This document shows, in pieces, positions 12,409-22,776 of a stretch of 64,000 nucleotides of DNA; position 1 is the first letter of the stretch; every line of letters starts with the position of its first letter. The position numbers and the translations under genes were made by a program. Source of the stretch: Lactobacillus kefiranofaciens (lineage in GTDB: Bacteria; Bacillota; Bacilli; Lactobacillales; Lactobacillaceae); NCBI RefSeq assembly GCF_900103655.1, contig NZ_FMXC01000008.1:1-64000 (forward strand), read 5' to 3'. A model generated the notes under the pieces. It made no database searches, was not told the origin of the DNA, and worked only from the letters and a program-made list of their open reading frames with translations.

Positions 12409-13090
12409 TCAAAAGATTGGCAAGATCATTCCTGTAGATCAAAATGGCAAGCCAATTCCAAATGCGCCAACGCCGGAATACAAGAATGACCCAGATGATC
12501 CAACTAAGGTTATGCCTAATGAGCCAGTGCCTAAGATTGACGGTTATACTCCAAGTGCTTCGAACATTACTCCGCAAGATCCGACTAAGGATACGCCAGT
12601 GATTTATAATAAGAATCAAACTCCGGTAACACCTAATGAGCTGAATAATCCAGAGCCAACGGTTCCAGTTACGCCAACTCAGCCAACGACTCCTGAACAA
12701 CCGGTAACTCCGACTCCTGTTCATCCAGAGAAGCAGCAGAGCTGCCACGGAATGAAAATACGACTGTTCGTCCACTGGGTGAAGGCAAAGATGAACATAC
12801 CGTGAATACTGTGGCTCCTCATGGAGAAAAGATCGATAAGGTTCACACGGTAGCTCCTCACGGACAGCGTTTTAAAGTAAACAGAAATGTGACTGTACCG
12901 CGTGCTCAGTCAGTTAACACTGTGAAGAGCAATAGTCAGCATTCCGAATTGCCACAAACTGGTAACGATCAGCAAACTAATGCAGCTGCTTCTATCTTAG
13001 GAGGTGCTGCAGCAGCAATCGGCATGATCGGTTTAGCTGGTGAGAAGAAACGCAAGAAGAATTAGTCATTCTAATAATTGAATAGAAACG

Positions 13091-13122
13091 AAAAAGATGA
13101 TCTGTAGTGGGTCATCTTTTTT
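13091..13122 (+). terminator. Rho-independent terminator
   Basis: AAAAGATGA pairs with TCATCTTTT around a GTAGTGGG-type loop and T residues follow. It closes the first giant surface gene. Confidence 0.8.
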
Positions 13123-13305
13123 GTATATGTCGGTCTAAAAACGGTATGCAAATTTAAGAAAAGGCACATAAAAGACAATAAAGTAAAAATAATGGAACAA
13201 ATAGTTCAATATATTCATAACAACCGTTATACACATATGTTATTATTAATATGTAATGATTGAATAATTGACAATAAAGGGATTTTTAGCATACAGAGGC
13301 TTAAT

Positions 13306-16300
13306 ATGTTATCGAAGAATAATTACTCAGAAAAAATTCGTGATATAGAACCTAAAAGGGATAGGTTTTCTATTAGAAAATTTACTGTTGGTGCGGCGTC
13401 AGTTTTAATTGGCCGCACTTTTTTGAGCTTAGCTAATGGACAAACAGTTAAAGCTGATACTCCAAATGGAAACGATGGAGCTAAGGGTGACGGCAGTGAT
13501 GTCCAACAAGCTTCGGATCAACAAGCAACTAAGACACCAAGCAAGGTAGTCGTTGAAAAGGCAAATACTGAGCAGACCAACGCTTCTGCTAACACAGGTA
13601 GTGCAAACAATAATCAACAAGCCGCTACTTTCAAGGAAGTACAAGGCAAAACTGATCAAACAGATACTGCTTCAGTTGATGCTGACAAGACAACTACTTT
13701 CACTGTGCCAAAGACTGATGCTAAGGCTAAGGCGATTACCGTTGATGAAGCTAAGGCGGAGAAGGACAGTAATTCAACTGCTAAAATTGATAATACGCGT
13801 AAATTTGAACGAACAATTAATGTTCAATTGCCTAAAGGACGTAAATATGGTGATGGTTCTGATAAGCAGACTATTAATCAAACTGTTCAATTTAATCGAG
13901 AAGCTACGATTGATAAAACTACTGGCAAAGTAGCTAGTTACGGCGACTGGCAAGCCGCAACTTATCAAGGGACTAATATATCAGCTGATAAATGGGATAA
14001 GGAAGATCTGGGTCTTTCTGGTTATACTGCTCATGCCAAAACAGCTGATAATAAAGATTATCAGTTAAAGGATGGTACTACAGTTCCAGAAGTTGATTTC
14101 AATAAAAAGCAACTTGATACTCCTAAATACAAAGCCTTACAAAAACAAGTTATTAATATTACCTATACTGCAAACGATATTAAGCGTACGATCGACTTTG
14201 TTGACCGGGACTCTAAGGATCAAACTGTAGTTGGTACTCAATCAGTTACCGGCAAGACTGATACTAGTGTGACCTATAGCTTAGATGGTGATAATAAACT
14301 TAACGTGCCAAATGGTTGGCAATCAACTTATAAAGACGTTACTTTTAGTTTTACCGGTACTGACAAGGATAAGGCACCAATTAAGGTTCCTGTAGTTCGG
14401 CAAACTATTACTGATCCTAATGCTCCAGATTTGAACCATACCGTGACTGAAACGATTACTACTAAGTTGCCTGATGGTAGAACTTTCCTTGATAATAATG
14501 GCAAGGATACTGGTTTAAGCGAAAAGTCAGATCAAGTTAAGATCAATTTTACTCGGACCAAGACTGCCGGTGATAATCCAACTTATAGTGATTAGAAGTC
14601 TACTACAACCTTTAGTGGCATCAAAGATCATCCAGGTGAAGCCGTAACTGAATTTCCAACAATTACACCAACTAAGGTTGATGGCTATACTCCGGTTGTT
14701 ACAGTAAATGGTAACAATGTTTCATTAACTAATGGTCAAGTACCTGCTCAATCAGCATTGAATGGTAAGGATTTAGCTAAAGATATTAACGTAAATATTA
14801 CGTATAAATTGACTAATCCAGATGCCAAGATTACGCATACTGTAAATTACGTTGATGCTAATAATATTGTTGGTACTCAAAACTTTACTGGTAAACTTGA
14901 GACTAAAGCAACTGAAAATATTAAAGCTCCTGATAAGTGGACATTTGTTAGTGACGATGGCAAGGTAGCAGGCAATACTGGTACATTAGATATTAATTTT
15001 GGCACTAAGGATAGTTCTCAAAATATCAAGGTTACGCATAAGATCGATACTAGGACCGAAGATAAAACAGTTACTGAAACTATCAATTTAACTGCGCCTG
15101 AAGGTAGTTACTTTGAAGATAAAAATGGCCGGCATTTAACTACTCAAAGTATCCCAGTACAGTTGCATGTAACTAAAACTAGTACTACTGATGAAGTAAC
15201 TGGTAAACCAGTTAATGTCGAATGGAAATCGAATACGGTTGATGAAAATAAACAGCCAATAACTGAATTCCCAGCATATACTTTGCCTAAGTTTAATGGA
15301 TATACTGCTCAAACTAAGCAAGGGACAATTAAAGACGGCCAGTTAAGCAGTTTTCCATTATTGCAAGATGGTCAACCAGTAAAGGACTTTAACGTAAATA
15401 TTACGTATAAATTGACTAATCCAGATGCTAAGATTACGCATACTGTAAATTACGTTGATGCAGATAATAATGTTGTAGGCAAGCAAGACTTTACTGGCAA
15501 GCCTCAAACTAAAGCCACTGAAACTATTACTGCGCCAGACAAGTGGACTTTTGTTAGTGACGATGGCAAGGTAGCAGGCAATACTGGTACATTAGATATT
15601 AATTTTGGCACTAAGGATAGTTCTCAAAATATCAAGGTTACGCATAAGATCGATACTAAGACTGAAGATAAAACAGTTACTGAAACTATCAATTTAACTG
15701 CGCCTGAAGGTGGTTACTTCGAAGATAAAGACGGTCAGCACGTAACTACTCAAAGTATTCCTGTCCAGTTACATGTGGTTAGAACTAATACTACTGATGA
15801 AGTAACTAATAAAACTGTTAATGGCGAATGGAAGCCTAATACAGTTGATGAAAATAAACAGCCAATAACTGAATTCCTAGCATATACTTTGCCTAAGTTT
15901 AATGGGTATACTGCTCAAACTGAGCAAGGGACAATTGAAGACAGCCAGTTAAGCAGTTTTCCATTATTGCAAGATGGTCAACCAGTAAAAGACTTCAAGG
16001 TTAATATTACTTATCAATCAACTAATCCTGATCAACCAGATAATCCAGGAGACCATGGCGACAAGCCAGATCAACCAACTAAAGCAGACGTTAAGGTAAC
16101 TATTCACTACCTTGATCAAGATAGTAATAATCAAGCAGTTGCTAATGGCGATCAAGTTGAAACTGGTAAGGCCGGCGACAAGATTAACTGGCAATTTAAT
16201 AAAGATGGCAAGGTTGAATTAACAGTACCAGCACATTACGTACTTGGCGACAACAAGAGCAATCCAGATTGGAGCAAGATCCCAGATACTTTCTCAGATA

Positions 16301-19300
16301 AAGATCAAAGCTTAAATGTTTATGTCAAGCATGTACAGAGCGCAGTAAGTGCTGCCGACCATGAAGCTGATCCGAACTTCCATGGTGAGATTACCAGAAC
16401 AATTACTAATAATCTTCTAGGTCAAAAGCCACAAATAATTGTTGACCGCGTGGATTACAGCAGAAACGGTGTTAAAGATGAAGTAACTGGCGTCATTGCT
16501 TATGGTGACTGGAAGTTATCTTCAGTTGACTCAGCAGGTAAGCCGGTTGATGGCTTCAGAGAATTAAACTTCTCTACTAAAGGCTACCAGGTAACGATTA
16601 CCAATGGTCAAAGCAACAAGATTGCTGGAACTATTTTACCAGCAGAAAAGATTACTCCAGATTCTAAGAATGAAGTCTACACTGTTAACTGCACTGCTCA
16701 AACTAAGCCAGGCGAAGTAGTCATTGATCCAAGCGAAGTCGGTAAGGCTGCTACTTTGACTATTCAATATAAGGATAGCGATAACGGTGGTGCCAACGTC
16801 TCAACCAAGACTTTCAATGGCAAGGTTGGAGATGAAATTAACTGGCCAATGCAGGACGGCTACGTCAGCTTAACCACACCAGAGCATTATGTCCTGGATT
16901 CCACGAAGACGAATAGCTATCCAACTAAGTTTGCGAAGACCAGCCAAACGATTGACGTTTACTTGAAGCACAAGATTGATCAAGTTAGCGGTGGTGATCA
17001 CAAAGACAATGCGGATCTGTACCAAAAGGTAACCAGAACCATCAATATTACTCAACCAGGTCAAACCAAGCCGACTCCAGGCAGTCAATCAGTTGAGTAT
17101 TACCGGATCAAGAAGCATGATGAAGTAACTGGCAAAGACGCTTACACTCCATGGACTTCAATGAGTGTTAGCGCAAAAGATGGCAAGACGCCAGTAACTA
17201 ATTACGGTGAATATGCATTACCAGTTCATGACGGCTATGTAGAAATCGCTACCGAAAACGGCAAACAGTTAAAGGTTACTAACCACAAATTACAAGCTGA
17301 AGCTTCACTGGTAAATGGTCAACCAATTAATAGAACCGTTGATGTCATTTATCAAGCAAATTCAACTAAGCCAGATCAACCAGACAATCCAGGTGACCAC
17401 AAGGGTGATCATGGCAACAAGCCAGATACACCTGAGAGCAAGCAGTTGAACTGGCAAGATCATCAAACTGATCGCAACTTCTATCGTGTTATTACTAGAA
17501 CCGTTGTCTACAAGATGCCAAATGCTGCTACGCAAGATAGTACAGATTATGTAATCTTCTACCGCAACGGTGAACAAGATGCTAATGGCAAGATTACTTA
17601 TGACAAATGGCAAGCAGCTAAGGACAAGACTGGTCAAGTTAAAGATAGCTTCTCAGCAGTTAAGGTCCCTGAAGTTGCAGGATACAAGGCAGTAATTACT
17701 GATCAAGCCGGTCAAAAGCTGGATGCTATTCCAAAACTTGCTGTTACCCCAGACACTAAGGATCAAAAGCTGGTTGTTACTTACGATGCAGTTAAGCAGC
17801 ACTTTGTCATGAACTATATCGATAATGCTGATCCAACTCATCTGGTAGCTACACAAACCATCACGGGTGATCCTGGACAAAAGGTTGACTTCAAGATGAA
17901 TGTGCCAGAGAACTGGAAGCTAGCTCCAAATCAAGGTGAATATCATACCATTACCTTTGGCAACACCGACTCTAAGCCAGTGAATATCAAGGTAGTTCAT
18001 AATACTACTCAAGTTACTGGTAACGTTGATGGCAACCATGATCAAGACGTTTATCGAGAAATTATCAGAGTCTTCAACGTCCTTTATCCAAAATATACTA
18101 AGCCGACTCAAGGCAGTCAGACATTAGATCTTAGCAGAACGAAGACCTATGATCCAGTTACTAAGAAAACGACTTACACGCCATGGACGGTAATTAGTAC
18201 CAAGAATGGTCAACGTGTTAATGAATTTACGCCATATACTGGTGTTACGGTAGTTTCCGGTTACGATATTGTATCTAAGGAAAATGGCAAGGTCTTAGCT
18301 GTAACTGTTAATGGCAATACTGTCGCAATTCAAGCCGAATCTGCCGTTGATGAACACGGTAATCCAGTTAACCGCGTGGTTGAAGTAAGTTTTGTTAAAC
18401 AAGGCAGTGGCCAAAATCCAGCTGATCAGTCAGGACAGGAATTTAGCAAGACCATCAACTATGTCGATAACGATAATCACAATACAGTAATTGCTAGTCA
18501 AACCGTTTCTGGCAAGAATGGTCAGACGGTGCAAGTAACTTTGAACGTACCAGAGCACTGGCAAACTGTGCAAGGCGGCACTACTACTTCAGTGACGATT
18601 AATATCTTGGTTCACAGACTGTTTATATCAAGCATAAGGTTGATGAAATTAAGACCAGCACTGATGCTAAGAATAGCAACGACCCTGATTTCTATCAGAC
18701 GGCTAGTCAAACTGTTCCAACTGCAAATGGTCAGACTACTAAGCAGGATATTCCGTTCTACAGAACTGGAACTAAGGATGAAGTAACCGGTGAAGTTAAG
18801 TTTGATCAACCTACTTGGAAACCAGTCGATCAGAATAATAGCAAGTTTAAGCAAACTACGCTTCCTGCTAAAGATGGCTATGATGTCGTAGTCACAGTTA
18901 ATGGCAAGGAAACTAAGTTGATTCCTGATAAGAATGGCAAGTATGAGATTAATAATTCAGCCCTTGATCAATTTGGTCGACCAGCTAATGTAGAAGTTAA
19001 GTATGTTGCTTCTGGTTCTGAACCTGTTGCTCCAGATGATCCTGATGCACCAAATCCAGGCGTACCTCAGGATGAAGTAAGGCACCTGATTAACTTTGTT
19101 GATAGCAATAATCAGGTAGTTGGCAGTCAGACTGTTTCAGGTGAAGATGGCAAGACAATCTCGGTTAAATTGAATGTACCAGAACATTGGCAAGTTGCTA
19201 AAAATGGTGCCACTACTACCTCAATTACCCTTGATCAAGCTAAGAATGATCCAACTACAATTACAATTGAACATAAGATTGATCAGATTACTAATGCCGA

Positions 19301-20243
19301 GCAAGCTAAGCAGAGTGGCAATGACTTGTTCTACAAGGAAGTTAAGAGAACCTTCATTATTAATGATCCTACGACAGCTACGAGATCAATGTTCACTACG
19401 TTTGCGGCTGTGCCAAATGCGGATGACAACGTCCAGATTGTGTCATTCTACAGAACTGGTAGCTATGATGAGGTAACTAAGAAGGCCAAGTTTACTGCAG
19501 ATTGGAAGCCAGGTGATGGTAAGACTGCTTCCTTTGCTCCAAAGATAATTAAGGGCAAGGCTGGCTACAATGCATACTTGGTAATTGATAAGGATCATAA
19601 AGTTCAATTAAGGGCAAATGCCAACGGTGACTATGAATTCCCTAGTGAAGCAGCTACCCAAGATGCCAACTATGTCATTGATTTTGAAAAGATTCCAGAT
19701 TCAAATAGTGATCAACATAATCAAAATTCAGGTAGTACAGGCACTGGTACGACAACTACTCCAAGTGGCAGCGGTGCAGCTGATAGCGCATCAACTAATA
19801 ATCAGTCAAACAGCCAAAATAATATTCAAGATCAAACTGCTAATAGTCCTACAACTAATGATGAAAGTAGTTCAAGTGCGGCTTCAGCTGATAGCAGTAA
19901 TGCTGATAACAATGATTACGATGATGCTGATTATGACGATAGTGACGACGATTACGATGATAGCGATAATGCTTCCACAACCACTGCGGCAAGAAAGACG
20001 GCATATTCTAATAACAATGTCCCTCGTAGTCAAAATTCTCAAAACCGTGGTACTAATGGCATCGTTCATGCAGCTGAAGTTAATGCTAGTGCCGTATCAG
20101 GTTCAAGCATGACTTCTAATGCTAGTCGAGCTGCTTTACCAAAGACTGGTGAAAATAGTGATTCATTAGCTGTTTTAGGTGCAGGTGCCCTTGCAATTAG
20201 CTTGATTGGATTAGCCGGCGTCAAAAAACGGCGTGAAGATTAA
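13306..20243 (+). pseudogene. Broken YSIRK/LPXTG mucus-binding surface protein
   Basis: About 2,310 codons. The N-terminus has a YSIRK-type signal (FSIRKFTVGAASVLIG) followed by FLSLANGQTVKAD, as in lactobacillus adhesins exported at the septum. The body is a chain of Mub/MucBP-like modules (HTVNYVDANN..., TRTITN..., VEYYRI...), with Pro/Asp/Gly/His linkers such as NPGDHKGDHGNKPD. Near the end are a Ser/Asn-rich stretch and an Asp-rich stretch (19.9 kb), then LPKTGENS, a membrane helix and KKRRED. Two lesions are visible. An in-frame TAG at 14593-14595 is followed by the same frame. A frameshift at about 18600-18606 is shown by the frame resuming at GSQTVYIKHKVDEIK. It is otherwise complete, so inactivation looks recent. 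The ligand is unknown; mucus or host glycan binding is inferred from family. Confidence 0.9.
14788..15996 (+). repeat. Two tandem 603/606-bp module repeats
   Basis: Copy 1 is 14788-15390 and copy 2 is 15391-15996. The second has one extra codon. Both begin with NVNITYKLTNPDAKITHTVN and contain long identical DNA blocks. A third, degenerate start (KVNITYQSTNPD) follows. This is the kind of substrate on which copy number can change by recombination. Confidence 0.9.
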
Positions 20244-20319
20244 TAAAATAGATATATCTTATGCATTTTCTGCATTATAATGGAATTAGTATTTATTAAT
20301 TAGAATATGGAGAATTAGG

Positions 20320-22347
20320 ATGATGTCTCTGTTTAGTAAGAAAAAGAATAAGGTCGTTGTTAATTACATCGACTTGGATAATGATGGAGAAAAGATCGCC
20401 ACTTCTGGTGAATTGATCGGTGATGCCAGAACGACGATTGAATATAGTACTAAAAAGCAAATTAGTGTTTTAACTGCTCAAGGCTATAAGTTAGATAGCA
20501 ATGATTTTGATCCGAAGGGAAAGACACCAACTTTTCCAGAAGATGATGATCATGTCTATGTAGTTTCCTTTAAGCATAATTTGATTACGGTTGATCATGA
20601 GGATGCTAGTTTAGGCATTAAGAAGAGCGACTTAGAAAAGGTGGGTACGCAAACTATTCATTATGATGGTGCAGCTACCAGAACCCCTAAGGATAGCGTC
20701 AGTCATGTAACTTTCAAATGTAGCGTTACATACGATCAAGTAACTAAGAAGATAGTTGATCGTTCTGATTGGACACCTGATGCACAGTCATTTATCATGG
20801 TGGCTACGCCTGAAGTACCGGGTTATATCACTAGTCAAAGCGTTGTTGGTGGTGACACGGTTACGCCAGATGACTGCGACCGCGATTATATAGTTAGCTA
20901 TGAGATTAACCATAAGTTATCTACCGCTGATTAAAAGGTAACTGTTAAGTACGTTGACTTAGATCTAGGCAACCAAATTATTACGGCAGATACTTTAACG
21001 GGTAAGCCTAATATGCCGGTTGATTATGATCCTAAGGCCACGATCGAATCATTGACTAGTCAAGGCTATGCTTTGGTTAAGAATGACTATAACCCAGCTG
21101 GGGAAGTACAATTCTTTGGCAGCAATGATGATTATGTACCTGTCTTCGTAGTTACGATGAAACATACAATTGGTGTTGTTGATCGTGAGCATCCAGATGA
21201 TAAGATAGCTCAGGAAGAATACACCAAGGAAGTTAGCTTTACGGTTAATTATGCTGGTGCTGAAGACGCCACTCCGGCAGCTAATGTCCAGACCGCTCAT
21301 TGGAACCGCAGCTTAACTGTGGATAAGGTCAGCGGTGAGATTATTGAAGATGATGATCAAATCACTGATTGGCAAGTAGACCAAGATAGTTTTGCCGACG
21401 TAGCTACTCCTGTAGTCAACGGCTATCATGCCGATCAAAAGGTCGTTAAGGGTGGAAAGGTAACTAAAGAAGATGTTACCAAGACTGTCAATTATGTCGC
21501 TAATGGTCACGTGGTACCAGTAGATCATGATGGCAATCAGATTGAATCTGCTCCGCAACCAGTTTTTGAAACTGATCCGTAAGATCCTACGCGTGTACTT
21601 GATGAACAAGCTGTTCCTAAGCTTGATGGCTACAAGTGTGATGTGAAGACTGTGGTGCCGCTTGATCCAAGTAAAGATGCTACGGTTACTTATAAGCCAG
21701 CTAAGGATGATGATGTCTTAGTTATTCCAGTAGGTCAAAAGAAGACTGAGTCTAAAGCAGCTCCTAGTGCAGAAAAGTCTGCTTCATTTGAAAATAAAGA
21801 AAGTGAAGCAAAGCCAAATCCTGCTACAGCTGCAGCGGCTAAGGCACAAGAGACAGCGGACAAAGAGAAAGAAGAATACTCTGCTAAGTTAAAGCAAATC
21901 CGCAAGCAGCATGAAGAGGATAAGTCAGATAAAGAACAAATCGCGATCATTAATTATATTGACCTTGACCAAAATGGTAAGCAATTGACCTCATCTGGTC
22001 CATTGACTGGTAAGCCAGGTGACAGCATTAATGACCTCTACAGTACGGATATTCCATTGAAGGCAATCACCAAGGCTGGTTATGAAGTCGTCTTCAACAG
22101 TTTTGATGATACTGATGCTGTCCAACGATTTGATAATAACGACTTGATGACGCAAGTCTTTACCATTGGTTTACGCAAAGCTAAAAAGCAAACTAGCTTA
22201 GCTGAGCGTCAAGCTGCTAATGGTTTGGACTTGATCAGAAACTTAGACTTCAACAACAAGGATGAGGTTGCTGCTATGGCTTTAGGTGTAGCTACGACTT
22301 TGATTAACTTGATTGGTTTAGCCGGAGACAAGAATAAAGATCGTTAA
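20320..22347 (+). pseudogene. Broken Mub-like protein lacking signal peptide and LPXTG
   Basis: The restored frame is 675 codons. It starts MMSLFSKKKNKVVVNYIDLD behind GGAG, with no export signal. Two or three Mub-like modules follow, of the same type as in the first giant gene (VVNYIDLDNDG, TIHYDGAATRTPKD, VNYAGAEDATP). Then come a charged Ala/Lys/Glu segment and a hydrophobic tail (AAMALGVATTLINLIGLAGD) resembling the post-LPXTG helices of its neighbours but without any LPXTG. In-frame TAA codons at 20932-20934 and 21580-21582 break it; no frame change occurs. A TATAAT box at about 20274 suggests its own promoter. Its job is unknown. It may be a degenerate copy of a neighbour's 3' part. Confidence 0.8.
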
Positions 22348-22360
22348 TTGAATATTAGAA

Positions 22361-22389
22361 AACCGTCTTAGAAAATAAGGCCGTTTTTT
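22361..22389 (+). terminator. Probable terminator
   Basis: AACCGTCTTA pairs imperfectly (one mismatch, one wobble) with TAAGGCCGTT, followed by T6. Confidence 0.6.
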
Positions 22390-22415
22390 GCTGGGAAAAA
22401 ATCATTCAAAAATAA

Positions 22416-22429
22416 TGTAAGCGAATACA
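22416..22429 (+). promoter_or_regulatory. cre-like site overlapping a promoter
   Basis: TGTAAGCGAATACA differs at one position from the CcpA consensus TGWAANCGNTNWCA. It ends 8 bases before a TATAAT-like -10 at about 22438, so CcpA could repress the downstream small gene. Site-to-gene assignment is inference. Confidence 0.5.
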
Positions 22430-22468
22430 AATAGCACTATAATGAGAGTAGAAAGAAGGTCATGCCTT

Positions 22469-22729
22469 ATGACTAAAGAAAATGAAGAACGGATCATCAG
22501 AGACAAGATCGTTGCAATTATCGATCATGATGAAGAAGTTAAGAAGAATCCAGAATTAATGGAAATCATGCGGACGGCTTATGGTCGAAGGGATGCAGGC
22601 AAGCCAATGCAAGAAGTGGCTTTGGCTCTTGATAAATCTCTTGCTGGTTATATTATTAGTCACGGCAATGATACGCCAGACAGCATCTTGGATTTACATC
22701 AAGAAATGCAAAAGTTATCGGGAATTTAA
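22469..22729 (+). CDS. Small cytoplasmic protein, possibly enterocin A-type bacteriocin immunity protein
   Basis: An 86-residue charged helical protein with no membrane segment. I start at 22469 because GAAAGAAGG lies upstream; the earlier ATG at 22442 sits before that site. The pattern (helical repeats with NPELMEIMRTAYGRRDAG, then a YIISHG...P segment) resembles EntA/pediocin-type immunity proteins, which are helical bundles of about 90-100 residues. That assignment rests on my reading only. No bacteriocin structural gene or exporter is visible next to it, so it would be an orphan immunity gene. Confidence 0.55.
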   Translation: MTKENEERIIRDKIVAIIDHDEEVKKNPELMEIMRTAYGRRDAGKPMQEVALALDKSLAGYIISHGNDTPDSILDLHQEMQKLSGI

Positions 22730-22776
22730 GCTAAAAAACAGATTTGCTTATTTATTGCATAACAGAGGTACACAAA

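Larger units (their letters stand above)
2349..13065 (+). pseudogene. Decayed giant LPXTG surface protein: subtilisin-like protease fused to mucus-binding adhesin
   Basis: A GTG start behind GGAGGG opens an atypically long signal region (hydrophobic core near residues 40-60, then KVQAAE). An S8 subtilase domain follows with all triad motifs: AVIDSGVD (Asp codon 2913), GPHGQHVAG (His codon 3123) and DGTSMAAP (Ser codon 3727). Next comes a beta-helix-like adhesive region (4.4-5.7 kb), then MucBP/Mub-like repeats with Pro-rich linkers, then LPQTG and a membrane tail near 12.95 kb. Reading-frame tracing shows these lesions: in-frame TAA at 2745; one extra base near 3400; in-frame TAA at 3982; frameshift near 6449; a 28-bp duplication at 8868; an extra T at 9964-9968; frameshift near 12740. 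The restored product would be about 3,570 residues anchored by sortase. The protein is not makeable as one chain; sequencing error could explain single lesions but hardly all. S8 fused to mucus-binding repeats is an unusual combination. Confidence 0.9.

Noticed and set aside
12023-12775. A 250-codon open frame on the minus strand, and similar long ones at 10148-10669, 10772-11416 and 7710-8231
   Set aside because: They lie antisense to repetitive adhesin modules and encode Trp/Ile/Arg-rich nonsense created by codon bias of the sense strand. No ribosome sites or recognisable motifs.
9900-16000. Regular repeats that might be a CRISPR array
   Set aside because: Repeat units are hundreds of bases long, keep reading frame and encode protein modules. 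No 24-37-bp repeats with unique spacers and no cas genes are present.
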